From Vagococcus hydrophili (GTDB lineage Bacteria; Bacillota; Bacilli; Lactobacillales; Vagococcaceae): a stretch of 64,000 nt of DNA. Numbering within the stretch: position 1 is the first letter of the stretch; each line of letters starts with the position of its first letter. Positions 51,847 to 61,259 of the stretch are shown piece after piece. Below the pieces are notes generated by a model that saw only the letters and a program-made list of their open reading frames with translations, was not told the origin of the DNA and searched no databases. Location: positions 1,984,001 to 2,048,000 of the forward strand of contig NZ_CP049887.1 in assembly GCF_011304195.1 (NCBI RefSeq). The letters are read 5' to 3'. The position numbers and the translations under genes are program-made.

Positions 51847-54437
51847 ATGATAATGTTAAAAATTTATGAGCAAAAACCAAGTGTTATAAGTAATAATGAG
51901 GAAAATATGGTTTTACTAGATCAATTAAAAATAGAAGATGAGTTACTAAAAGTAAAACAAATCATTAATAAAAAAGAAATAAAAGGTGCCGTTTTCTTTA
52001 ACGAAACTTTAAATGATAAAGAATTAACAGAAACGCTCTATACATTAACAGAAACTTTGAATATCCCAGTGTGTTTAAATGATGAGACAAAAAATATGGA
52101 GAAAGAAATTCAAAAAAAATGTGAAGACTATCCTTTTGAGTTAACTTATTTTGATTATCCTAAAGGAAAACAAGAATATTCCGTTGAATCATTATTAACA
52201 GTAGGTAATGGCTATCTTGGTTTGAGAGGAACAAGTCCAGAGATGTCGATTTCAGATAGTAATTATCCAGGAACTTATGTTGCGAGTGTTTATAATACAG
52301 CTGAATCACTTGTTGAAGGCGCAACGATTGAAAATGAAGATTTTGTTAATCTACCAAATGGACAAAAAATGTACTTAGTTGTTGATGGAGAAATTATTAC
52401 TATTGAAGATAACGAACTAAGTTCAATTAAGCGAACAATGAATTTAAAAACAGGTGAATTAACCATTAATACTGAGCTAATTTTAAAAAATGGTGCTCAT
52501 CTTTCAATTTGTGTGAACAAAATGGCGAGCATGGCACATAGAAATTATTACGGTCTTAAGTATTCATTTAAAATCAATCAATCAGTGAGTGATATTCAAT
52601 TTATTTCAGAATTAGATGGAGATGTGTATAACTATAATGTGGAACGTTACCGTAAATTAACTAACCACCACTTAACTGTTATGGACAAAAAAGCTGACGG
52701 AACAAAAGCCTCTCTTTTAGTAAAAACAAACCAATCGAACATTGAAGTTTATCAAGAAAGTCACTTGTTAAGTCAAGATATCGATTTAGATAAACTAGAG
52801 AACCAAGTATTAGATAAAAAAGTTAAACAGCTGGTTACGTTAGATATTAAAGAAAACCAATGGCTAACTGTTGAGAAAATAGTTTTTGTTACTAAAAATC
52901 AAACTGAGGATAAGGCGTTAGAAGAGTTTCCAACATATGCTAAGTTACTGGCTGATTCAGCAACAGAATGGGAAAAATTATGGCAAGAAGCCTCAATTAA
53001 AGTAACCGGCGATTTAATGTCACAAAAAATGTTGAATTTACATACGTATCATATGCTAAGCTCAGCTTCTCCAAATGGAAATAAAGAATTGGATGCATCA
53101 ATTACCGCTAGAGGTCTACACGGTGAAGCTTACCGTGGTCATATTTTCTGGGATGAATTATACATGTTGCCTTTCTATATCATTCATTTCCCTGAAACAG
53201 CAAAACAATTATTGATGTATCGTTATGATCGTTTAGAAATGGCTAAAAAATTAGCCAAAGATGAAGGTCATTTAGGTGCTATGTATCCTTGGCAATCTGG
53301 ATTAGATGGTCGCGAACAATCTCAAAAACTTCACTTGAATCCATTAAGTGGTGAGTGGAAAGAAGATTTAAGTTGCAGACAACGTCACGTTTCCTTAGCG
53401 ATTGCTTATAATGTGTGGTCTTACTATCAATATACGAAAGACCAAGCCTTTTTAAACGAATGTGGTGTCGAAATGTTAACAGAAATTACAAAATTCTGGT
53501 TATCATTAACAAGCTACAACGAAAGCGAAAATCGTTACTCAATCACTGGTGTTATGGGTCCAGATGAGTTCCACGAAGCTTATTCTGATAGAGAAAAGGG
53601 CGGTTTGGACAACAACGCTTATACTAATTTAATGGTCACTTGGTTGCTAGATATTATGCCAACGGTTAAAAAGGAAAGTGGTCAGTCGATTGCTCTTGAT
53701 TTTGAAAAAATGGAAGATGTTCGAAAAAAATTAAAATTAGAGATTAATGAAGAAGGTGTCATTGCTCAATTTGATGGCTACTTTGAATTGAAAGAAATTG
53801 ACTGGGACTACTACCAAAATAAATATGGCAATGTTTACCGTATGGATCGTATTTTACATGCAGAAGGAAAAACGCCAGATGACTATAAGGTTGCTAAGCA
53901 AGCCGATAGTTTGATGATTTTTTATAACTTCCCGAAAGAAACGGTGACGGATTTATTAACAACATTAGATTATCATTTGCCAGAAGATTATGTAGAGAAA
54001 AATCTTTTATATTACTTAAACCGAACATCACATGGTTCAACATTATCTCGTGTGGTTCATTCACAACTTGCTGAAATGGTTGATGACCGTGAGTTGGCAT
54101 GGAAGTTATATCAAGAAGCTCTTTATTCTGATTACCGAGACATCCAAGGTGGAACAACAGCGGAAGGTATTCATACGGGGTTATGGCATCTACGTTACAC
54201 ATTACCTTATCTGCCTTTGCAGGTCTAGATATTAGAGGTGAAGTGATTAAATTTGATCCTCATTTACCAGAACGATGGTCAGAGTTGACTTTCACATTCA
54301 GTAAACAATCAGTAAGGTTTAAAGTGACTATTAACAAAGACAAAATGATTGTTTGTGTAAATAAAGATTGTGTAGTGATGATTGGTTCTGAATTAGTGTC
54401 TTTAAAAAAAGGATCAGAAAACGAAATAACTTATTAA
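51847..54437 (+). pseudogene. GH65 glycoside phosphorylase, interrupted by one frameshift (trehalose 6-phosphate phosphorylase-like)
   Basis: The main frame (51847-54228, 793 codons) carries GH65 signatures: VGNGYLGLRG, ARGLHGEAYRGHIFWDELYMLPF, LDGREQSQKLHLNPLSGEW and the catalytic Glu in GVMGPDEFHEAYSD. At GGGG 54177-54180 it slips: EGIHTG is followed by a wrong tail, while the missing MASTLHITLSAFAGLDIRGEVIKFDPHLPERWSELTF continues in another frame to 54437. One extra G would restore about 863 codons. The family splits alpha-glucosides with phosphate. An N-terminal stretch of about 90 residues precedes the usual start. Context (treP, treR) suggests trehalose 6-phosphate. It is either a real lesion or a homopolymer sequencing error. 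Confidence 0.85.
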
Positions 54438-54502
54438 TTTCTGCTTTTCAGATTGCATATCAAAAGGCTCGCCTTTATAATGAGTGGTAGAGGAGAGACT
54501 GT

Positions 54503-55216
54503 ATGAACAAATTTAAAGAAATTTTTCTAGATTTAGAAGAGAAAATATTAAACAATGAATACCCACCTCACACGTTATTACCTAGTGAAAACCAGTTAAT
54601 AAAAATGTATGGTGTTTCAAGAGAAACCATTAGAAAAGCTTTGAATTTACTGACGAATGCTGGTTATATTCATAAAAAACAAGGGAAAGGTTCCATTGTT
54701 TTAGATATGAATCGCTTTGATTTTCCTATATCAGGATTGACAAGTTATAAAGAACTTCAAGAAAATCAACGAATTCCTAGTGAGACGATTGTTGTGGAAC
54801 TTAAAAAAATCGCTACACCCAAGGAATTGAGTAAATTAACTGAATGGCCAGTGGCTTCTGAAATTTGGAAATTAGTGAGACAAAGAAAAATTGATGGTGA
54901 AGTGGTGATTTTAGATAAGGATTACTTACTAAGTGATATTATCGAAGAACTACCTAAAGAAAAAGCGGAAGAATCGATTTACAAGTATTTTGAAGAAGAT
55001 CTTGATTTGACAATTGCTTACGCGCAAAAAGAAATATCTGTCGAGCCTGTCACTAAAGAGATGCGAGATTTAATGGATTTACATGGTGATCAACATGTTG
55101 TTGCTGTTAAAAGTTTAGTCTATTTAGAAGACACGAGATGTTTTGAGTACACAGAGTCCCTCCATCGTTTGGATAAATTCAAATTTGTTGAGTTTGCTAG
55201 ACGACGAAAAACCTAA
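54503..55216 (+). CDS. treR: GntR-family regulator, trehalose repressor type
   Basis: A 237-residue protein with an N-terminal winged helix (PHTLLPSENQLIKMYGVSRETIRKALNLLTNAGYIHKKQGKGSIV) and a C-terminal UTRA effector domain. SGLTSYKELQ and FEYTESLHRLDKFKFVEFARR are TreR features. It should bind trehalose 6-phosphate and repress treP and the phosphorylase gene. It starts 65 bp downstream of the latter. A GAGGAGAG RBS precedes ATG 54503. Confidence 0.9.
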   Translation: MNKFKEIFLDLEEKILNNEYPPHTLLPSENQLIKMYGVSRETIRKALNLLTNAGYIHKKQGKGSIVLDMNRFDFPISGLTSYKELQENQRIPSETIVVELKKIATPKELSKLTEWPVASEIWKLVRQRKIDGEVVILDKDYLLSDIIEELPKEKAEESIYKYFEEDLDLTIAYAQKEISVEPVTKEMRDLMDLHGDQHVVAVKSLVYLEDTRCFEYTESLHRLDKFKFVEFARRRKT

Positions 55217-55228
55217 TTAAATACTACT

Positions 55229-55260
55229 ACTAAGACGAAGAGTTTACTCTTCGTCTTAGT
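55229..55260 (+). terminator. perfect inverted repeat after treR
   Basis: ACTAAGACGAAGAGT and its exact complement are separated by TT. The stem is strong but the following T tract is weak (GCTATTATTT), so termination is likely but not certain. Confidence 0.7.
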
Positions 55261-55322
55261 GCTATTATTTAACAATAAAAATAAAAGTCTGTGAAAAACG
55301 AAAAGGTTTAGGAGGAGCAAAA

Positions 55323-56645
55323 ATGGGTGAAGAGAAGTTAAGAAAAGAGATATCGTTGTTAGGGGCATTTTCAACTGTTATGGGGACGGTCATTGGTGCA
55401 GGAGTCTTTTTCAAGGTTGCAACAGTAACGAAGGAAGCTGGCTCACCCGGAATGACCTTACTTGCTTGGGCTCTTGGTGGCGTGTTGACGTTGTGCGCGG
55501 GGTTGACTAGCGCGGAACTTGCAACGGCTATCCCAAAAACAGGTGGTGCCGTTAAATACATTGAATATACATACGGTAAAATCTGGGGATTTCTACTTGG
55601 TTGGGCACAAATGATGATTTATTTTCCAGCAAATATTGCTGCATTATCAATTATTTTTAGTACGCAATTAATTAATTTATTCCAATTAGATGTAACATAC
55701 TTACTACCGATTGCCATGGTAGTAGGTTTTTCAATAACATGCATTAATTTACTAGGAACAAAAGTGGCTTCTCGTTTTCAATCGGTTGCTTTAGTCTTAA
55801 AATTGATTCCTATTTTATTAATTATTGTGGTTGGCTTGTTTAAAGGAAGTGGAGAAACAATCTCTCTTATTCCTCAAACCACAGGTGATCGTAGTTTTCT
55901 CGCTCAATTTAGTGGAGCGTTGTTTGCTACATTATTTGCCTATGACGGCTGGTTAGGTGTCGGAGCTGTAGCAGGAGAGATGAAGAATCCCGAAAAAGAT
56001 TTACCTAAAGCTATTTTTTCGGGTCTATTCTTTATTACTTGCGTGTATGTGGTCATTAATTTTGTTTTCTTAAAAACACTTCCTTTTGAATCAATCGTGG
56101 GAAATGTAAATGCTGCTAGTGATGTGGCCAATAAACTTTTTGGTGATTTTGGTGGTAAATTAGTCACTATTGGGATTTTACTGTCAGTTTATGGTGCTTT
56201 AAACGGCTATACAATGACAGGAATTAGAGTTCCTTATGCTTTAGCGGAAGAGGAATTGATTTTAGGTAGTAAACAGTTGAAAAAACTATCTAAACAGACC
56301 AAAGTTCCTTATGTTGCAGCACTAGTTCAAGTGGGAATTGCCATGGTGATGATGTCTTTAGGTTCATTTGATTTATTAACGGATATGTTGGTTTTTGTTA
56401 TTTGGATTTTTAGTGTGATGATTTTTGTGGCGGTCTTTATTTTAAGAAAAAGAGAGCCAGAACTTAATCGACCTTATAAAGTGCCTCTTTATCCAGTGAT
56501 TCCAATTATCGCGATTGTTGGTGGGATTTTTATTTTAGCTGTTACAATTATTACCCAGTTTAAGCTTGCAATAGTTGGGATAGGTATTACTCTATTAGGT
56601 GTTCCAGTTTATTTAATACAAGCAAAAAAAGTGAAGAAAGACTAA
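55323..56645 (+). CDS. APC-family amino acid permease
   Basis: A 440-residue transporter with twelve helices. GAFSTVMGTVIGAGVFFKVATVTKEAGSPGMTLLAWALGG is the unwound TM1 region, and FSGALFATLFAYDGWLGVGAVAGEMKNPEKDLPKAI the TM6 region. It resembles L-type exchangers such as SteT of B. subtilis (serine/threonine). Substrate is not certain. RBS TTAGGAGGAG. The 3' end overlaps a bidirectional terminator. Confidence 0.9.
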   Translation: MGEEKLRKEISLLGAFSTVMGTVIGAGVFFKVATVTKEAGSPGMTLLAWALGGVLTLCAGLTSAELATAIPKTGGAVKYIEYTYGKIWGFLLGWAQMMIYFPANIAALSIIFSTQLINLFQLDVTYLLPIAMVVGFSITCINLLGTKVASRFQSVALVLKLIPILLIIVVGLFKGSGETISLIPQTTGDRSFLAQFSGALFATLFAYDGWLGVGAVAGEMKNPEKDLPKAIFSGLFFITCVYVVINFVFLKTLPFESIVGNVNAASDVANKLFGDFGGKLVTIGILLSVYGALNGYTMTGIRVPYALAEEELILGSKQLKKLSKQTKVPYVAALVQVGIAMVMMSLGSFDLLTDMLVFVIWIFSVMIFVAVFILRKREPELNRPYKVPLYPVIPIIAIVGGIFILAVTIITQFKLAIVGIGITLLGVPVYLIQAKKVKKD

Positions 56646-56667
56646 TTTGTCTTTCTTCACTTTTTTT
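56624..56667. terminator. bidirectional terminator between permease and GH4 gene
   Basis: AAAAAAAGTGAAGAAAGAC pairs with GTCTTTCTTCACTTTTTTT around TAATTT. It overlaps the last codons of the permease gene. Confidence 0.92.
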
Positions 56668-56674
56668 GTTTTAT

Positions 56675-58069
56675 CTAGTTACTTTTCATTAGTTCTTCTA
56701 CGTACGCCACTGTTTCTGGTTGGGTAGATTCGATTTTTTCGATACTTTCTTTGAATTGTGGTAAGTGATCTTTATGAGCGATTAGTAATTCGTCTAAAAT
56801 TGTTTTAGCCATAACACCGCCAGGAATTAATGGATTAACAGTGAAAGCATGTAGAGCAGCTCCGTAACTTCCTGTGATGGCTGCTTTGATAACTGTTTCT
56901 TCCATGCCTTTCATGTTTTGAATAACACCACGTGCTGCTGGTGGAAAACTTCCCCAGTTATATGGTTCATGTCCGTGTGAAGTGACAGGTCCTGATACTT
57001 CTACTACACAATCATAAGGAAGATCTGTAATCGTTCCGTTATTTTGTGTTGAAACCACCATATCCGTGCGTTTGTCATTATAGATTGAAGCGATTAATTC
57101 GCATGCTGCATCACTGTAATGAGTTCCGCCACGTTGTTCTAGTTCTTTTGGTTTGTAGTCTAAGTTAGGATCTTTGTATAACTCAAAAAGTTTTGCTTCA
57201 GTTTCTTTAACAACTTGAGCTCTTGTTTCTCCTCGTTTAAATTCATCAATTGAATGCTCTAACATTTCGTCTTCAATGTAGTAATAACGATGGTAGCCAC
57301 AAGGTAACATCCCTAAATCTTTTAATTGTTCATAGTGGAACGGTGCATCCCAAATATTTTTCAAATGGCTTTCTTGCTCATTTTGTGGTCCATAAATTAA
57401 ATCGATTAATTCATCAGTTCGTTCGTTTCCAGCTTTATCCCAAACTCGGTGCCAATGGAAATGATTAATTCCAGCAAATTTAAAGAATAAATCTTCTTCT
57501 GGAACGTTTAATTTTTCAGCGGCTTGCTTTCTATGACCGATTGGTACGTTACAAAGACCAGCTGTTTTTTTCCAACCACCATGTTTGATAGCTGCTTCTG
57601 TCACCATACCTGCTGGATTGGTAAAGTTAACTAACCAAGCGTCAGGACATAATTCTTTCATGTCTTCAATGATACTTAAGATAACCGGAATAGTACGTAG
57701 TGCTTTAAAAATACCACCAGCACCGTTTGTTTCTTGTCCTAAAACACCGTGAGAAAGAGGGATTCTTTCATCTTTAATTCGGGCATCTAGTAAACCAACT
57801 CTAAATTGAGTGGAAACAAAATCAGCATCTTTTAAAGCTTCACGACGGTCTAAAGTTAAATGAATGCTCCAATCAAGACCAGCAGCTTTCACCATTCTTT
57901 TTGCCATTTCCCCAACAATCTCTAATTTTTCTTGACCTTCTTCAATGTCAACTAACCAAATTTCTTTAATTGGTAGTTGATCTTGTCTTTTAATATATCC
58001 TTCAATTAATTCTGGTGTATAACTTGAACCGCCACCAATTGTGACAATTTTTAAAGCATCTCTACTCAT
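56675..58069 (-). CDS. GH4 6-phospho-beta-glucosidase-type enzyme
   Basis: A 464-residue NAD- and Mn-dependent glycosidase. KIVTIGGGSSYTPELIEG is the NAD site; NFTNPAGMVTEA, LCNVPIGHRK (metal Cys) and FAGINHFHWHRV (metal His) are family hallmarks. It hydrolyses phosphorylated disaccharides, usually cellobiose 6-phosphate or other beta-glucoside phosphates. The start is ATG 58069, 7 bp after AGGAGG; upstream ATG 58075 touches the RBS. No PTS gene is adjacent, so the sugar must enter through a transporter elsewhere. A LacI gene is divergent. Confidence 0.9.
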   Translation of the reverse strand: MSRDALKIVTIGGGSSYTPELIEGYIKRQDQLPIKEIWLVDIEEGQEKLEIVGEMAKRMVKAAGLDWSIHLTLDRREALKDADFVSTQFRVGLLDARIKDERIPLSHGVLGQETNGAGGIFKALRTIPVILSIIEDMKELCPDAWLVNFTNPAGMVTEAAIKHGGWKKTAGLCNVPIGHRKQAAEKLNVPEEDLFFKFAGINHFHWHRVWDKAGNERTDELIDLIYGPQNEQESHLKNIWDAPFHYEQLKDLGMLPCGYHRYYYIEDEMLEHSIDEFKRGETRAQVVKETEAKLFELYKDPNLDYKPKELEQRGGTHYSDAACELIASIYNDKRTDMVVSTQNNGTITDLPYDCVVEVSGPVTSHGHEPYNWGSFPPAARGVIQNMKGMEETVIKAAITGSYGAALHAFTVNPLIPGGVMAKTILDELLIAHKDHLPQFKESIEKIESTQPETVAYVEELMKSN

Positions 58070-58113
58070 GTTCATCCTCCTAAAATTAATAATAAATTCG
58101 CTTACAAAACTAG

Positions 58114-58142
58114 GGTACAATGTGGGAATGTTCCCATGTCAA
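58114..58142 (-). promoter_or_regulatory. GH4 promoter with operator in the spacer
   Basis: On the minus strand TTGACA (58142-58137), 17 bp and TGTACC (58119-58114) form a promoter. The palindrome TGGGAATGTTCCCA (58123-58136) fills the spacer and suits a LacI repressor, most likely the divergent one. A cre-like AAGCGCTT overlaps next to the -35. Confidence 0.75.
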
Positions 58143-58190
58143 GCGCTTTTATGATAAAATTATAAATAAATAGTCAAAGGGGAAGAAAAG

Positions 58191-59159
58191 ATGGCGACAA
58201 TTATTGATGTGGCAAAAGCAGCAGGGGTTTCTAAATCAACGGTTTCTAGAGTGTTAACTGATAATGGCTATGTAAGTGAAAGCAGTCGTCAAAAAGTATT
58301 AGCTGCTATGGAGGAAATTGGTTATATTCCCAATATATTGGCTAGGCAATTTCAATCTGGCGTCACAAAAACAATTGGCTTTATTGCCCCAAGTTACTTA
58401 AGTACCATGGGAAAATTTTTACAAGTTTTTATGGAAACGGCTAAAAAATATGGTTACTTTGTCAATTTATATTTAACAAGTGGAGATAAACAAAAGGAAC
58501 TTGAAGCGTTAAATCAAATGAAGTTTAAACAAATTGACGGTATTTTTATTTTAACAAGAACAAACGAGTGGGAGGTCATTGAAAAATTTAGTCAGTATGG
58601 TCCTATTTCAACGTGGAATCGAATTGAGGAAGACTGGATTTATTCTGCATATTTTGATCATTATGAAGGTTATTTCAAGGCTCTTAATTATTTATATGAT
58701 GAAGGATATCGGGAATTTGGGCATGTTTTAGGAAACTCTCAAAATCTCAACACGAAAGCTAGAATGAAAGCTTTAAAAGAATTCCATGAAACCAAGGGAA
58801 TTAAACTAAACCCAGATTGGTTAATTCAAGAATCTCGACTTTATGATGATGGAAAATTAATAGGGGAGAAGTGGCTGAATAGTGAACAAAAACCAGAGTG
58901 CTTAGCTTTTTATTCAGATTATGTCGCCGCTCAGTTTATTTCTAAAATTGAAGAAGAAGGATTTAAATCACCTGATGATGTTGGGGTGTTAGGGTTTGAT
59001 AATAGTGAAATAAGTGATTTAATGCATATCACAACCGTTGACTACTCCATCGAAAAGCAAGCCTATAATTCTTTTATTTACTTGTATAATCAACTTAATG
59101 ACATGGCTATTCCAGAAGAGAAGCTAACAACTAAAATTATTAAAAGAAAAACAATATGA
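58191..59159 (+). CDS. LacI-family regulator
   Basis: A 322-residue repressor with MATIIDVAKAAGVSKSTVSRVLTDNGYVSESSRQKVLAAMEEIGYIPNILARQFQ as DNA-binding and hinge region, then a sugar-binding core (IGFIAPS, FHETKGIKLNPDWL, VGVLGFDNSEISDLMHITTVDYSIE). It is divergent from the GH4 gene across 121 bp with a matching palindromic operator, so it should sense a beta-glucoside or its phosphate. It is a single gene ending in a terminator. Confidence 0.93.
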   Translation: MATIIDVAKAAGVSKSTVSRVLTDNGYVSESSRQKVLAAMEEIGYIPNILARQFQSGVTKTIGFIAPSYLSTMGKFLQVFMETAKKYGYFVNLYLTSGDKQKELEALNQMKFKQIDGIFILTRTNEWEVIEKFSQYGPISTWNRIEEDWIYSAYFDHYEGYFKALNYLYDEGYREFGHVLGNSQNLNTKARMKALKEFHETKGIKLNPDWLIQESRLYDDGKLIGEKWLNSEQKPECLAFYSDYVAAQFISKIEEEGFKSPDDVGVLGFDNSEISDLMHITTVDYSIEKQAYNSFIYLYNQLNDMAIPEEKLTTKIIKRKTI

Positions 59160-59162
59160 ATA

Positions 59163-59208
59163 AAAAACCGAATTTGCTATTCCAAATCGGAATAGCAAAC
59201 TCGGTTTT
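59163..59208. terminator. bidirectional terminator between LacI and MutL-like genes
   Basis: AAAACCGAATTTGCTATTCC and GGAATAGCAAACTCGGTTTT pair with one mismatch around AAATCG. It touches the stop codon of the minus-strand gene. Confidence 0.9.
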
Positions 59209-60594
59209 AAATTTTGACTAAATATTTTTTTAATATTCTAAGGGCGATATCAGGAAATTCATCTGATAATAATCCCATAGCAGATAAAATATAGCTTTGA
59301 TCTAAATAAAAATTTGGTTGAATTGGTTTTAAATAAGGATCATCGACCTCTCGTAAACAAGCAGCGATCATGGTTTCGGCCTGTTGACTATGGATTAGGA
59401 TCCCTCCTGTACCAATGACGGATTGAAACTTACCTAAATCTTTTCCAGTTTGATAAAGTAAAACACGAGAAGGTGTAGGCTCTCTTCTATAACTACCAGC
59501 ATGTCGATTAAAGGCAGTTTCAATGGCAATTTTTCCCATGGCTTCATCAAAAGCAATCTCATCCTCAGATTCAGCTACCATATCAGGGTGAGCGGACCTG
59601 TACTCACATTTTTGATAAACGTCCTCTTCTGTTATGTCTGGTAAATAACGAGTAAATCCAGTGGTTTTAACAGACTCCAAAAGACTTAATGCAGAGTAGC
59701 GCATACCTAAATCTCCTTCAACCGTTCTTTTAGCTGTCGGTTCTTGAAGACCTTCAACACGAATCTCAAGATTTTGAGGTTTCCCGTCGCCGATCGAATG
59801 TAAATCCGTCGTAGCCCCGCCAATATCAATCACAAGAACATTATCTAATCCTTTTTCAGACGTCGTTCCATGTGCTAAAATTTCTGCAGCGTGTAAAACG
59901 GCAGTTGGTGTTGGCATGAGGATATTCCCGATTTCTTTTTCAGCGGTATCCATTCCTTTGGCTTCAACGATTTTCTTCATAAAAATATCTCGTAAAATTT
60001 CCCTTGTTGGCTGATCATTTAAAACATTGATTTGAGGCATCACGTTTTCAGTCATATAGTAAGGAAGATTTGTTAGACTTAGCAATGCTTCTATTGTAGG
60101 ATAAGCTTCTTCATTTCCGGCAACCACAATCGGGAAAGTGCGTGTTAATGAAGTTAAGAGTGTGACGTCTTTAATAATCCCTTCAGTATTCCCGCCATTA
60201 GTGCCCCACAAACTAAAATAATGTCAGGATCTAAACTTTCTATCTCTCTGATGTCCTCTTCTTTTAGACCATAGCTGTAAACTTTAAGAATTCTAGTACC
60301 AGCACCTAAAGCGGCCCGTTTAGCTGCTTCAGTTGTTAAGGTAGGAGAAAGACCAATCGCAATCATTCTAAAGCCACCTCGGGCAGAAGAACAAGCGAAA
60401 TGATGCTTAAATTCTATGTTAGGTTGTTTGATAGTCTCGATTAATTCTTTTTTTGCGCTGTAAAAGCCATTCATAATAGAAGTTTCAATCGTTGTTTTAG
60501 ATTTTGAGGTTCCTAAGACGATTTCTTTTTCTAAATCAACAGCTGTTAGTTTTGTATAGGTACTGCCAAAATCAATAAGTAGGCAATTTGTCAT
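59207..60594 (-). pseudogene. GlmL/MutL-family protein (glutamate mutase accessory type) with one frameshift
   Basis: An ATPase of the actin-like fold. The first part (60594 down to about 60207) has LLIDFGSTYTKLTAVD, ACSSARGGFRMIAIGL and DPDIILVCG. The rest continues in another frame as GTNGGNTEGIIKDVTLLTSL to 59207, with VIDIGGATTDLHSIG and EGDLGMRY. At CCCC 60204-60207 (GGGG on the coding strand) one base is missing; GGGGG would restore about 462 codons. MutL/GlmL proteins accompany coenzyme B12-dependent mutases and may reactivate them. No mutase gene is in the window. The gene diverges from the formiminoglutamate operon. Confidence 0.82.
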
Positions 60595-61259
60595 GATTTT
60601 TCCTTCTTTCTTAAAAAATAAAAAATAATATTTTTGTTATTTTATCGTTTTTTTAGTTATCTATTTTCCGTCAAATGAGCGTCTAAGTTGACAAATTAAG
60701 ATAAACTTTAATAACTATTTTATTTTCAAATAAATAATAAAAAATAGAATAATAAGATAAAAAAAGATAGAGATTAATAAAAAATATAAGTTCTTTTAAT
60801 GAGAAAACCGAAGAATTTGGAACTTAAATCAAAGATTACATTTGAACGATAGGCTTAATTAAAAGCAAACTATTACAATTAAAAAGGGTTAAAGTCAAAA
60901 AAATGTCAAAAATAGGTAATGAAGAAATTTTATAATTTTTATAAAAATAAAATAACATAAAATAACGATTTTGTTTCAGTCGAAAATCAGTAGTTAAAAC
61001 CGTTCTAAAGGGTGTAATTTAAGCTTTTTGGTGTATTGACACTAAAAAATAGCAGTGTTATTCTTTGTATGTAATTGAAAGCGCTATACTTGACAAAAAG
61101 CAAAATAACTAACTTTTTCAAAAGGGGAGGTTTACAAGAAATTTTTGTTCGGTAGTTCACTGATTTGTTTTTATTAAGTATAATGTAAATTAAAATAGTA
61201 TGAGGTAAGTAAACTTACTATCATTTATTTTTAACAAAAATAGAGAGGAAGTTGTTTCA
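60595..61259. promoter_or_regulatory. 665-bp AT-rich gap with promoters for ftcD
   Basis: No gene or RNA was recognised here. Two promoter candidates face ftcD: TTGACA (61036) with TATTCT (61059), and TTCACT (61156) with TATAAT (61179), each with 17-bp spacing. GTAAGTAAACTTAC (61205-61218) is a dyad just after the second. TGAAAGCGCTATAC (about 61076) is a cre-like site. A strong GGGGAGG at about 61124 is not followed by an ATG. 60640-60960 is nearly all A/T. Confidence 0.55.

Noticed and set aside
54183-54437. Separate small gene after the GH65 ORF
   Set aside because: Its sequence is the native C-terminus of the GH65 protein in a shifted frame.
59207-60211. Independent 334-codon gene starting at 60211
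   Set aside because: It lacks the N-terminal nucleotide-binding part, has no RBS, and joins the upstream frame perfectly if one G is added.
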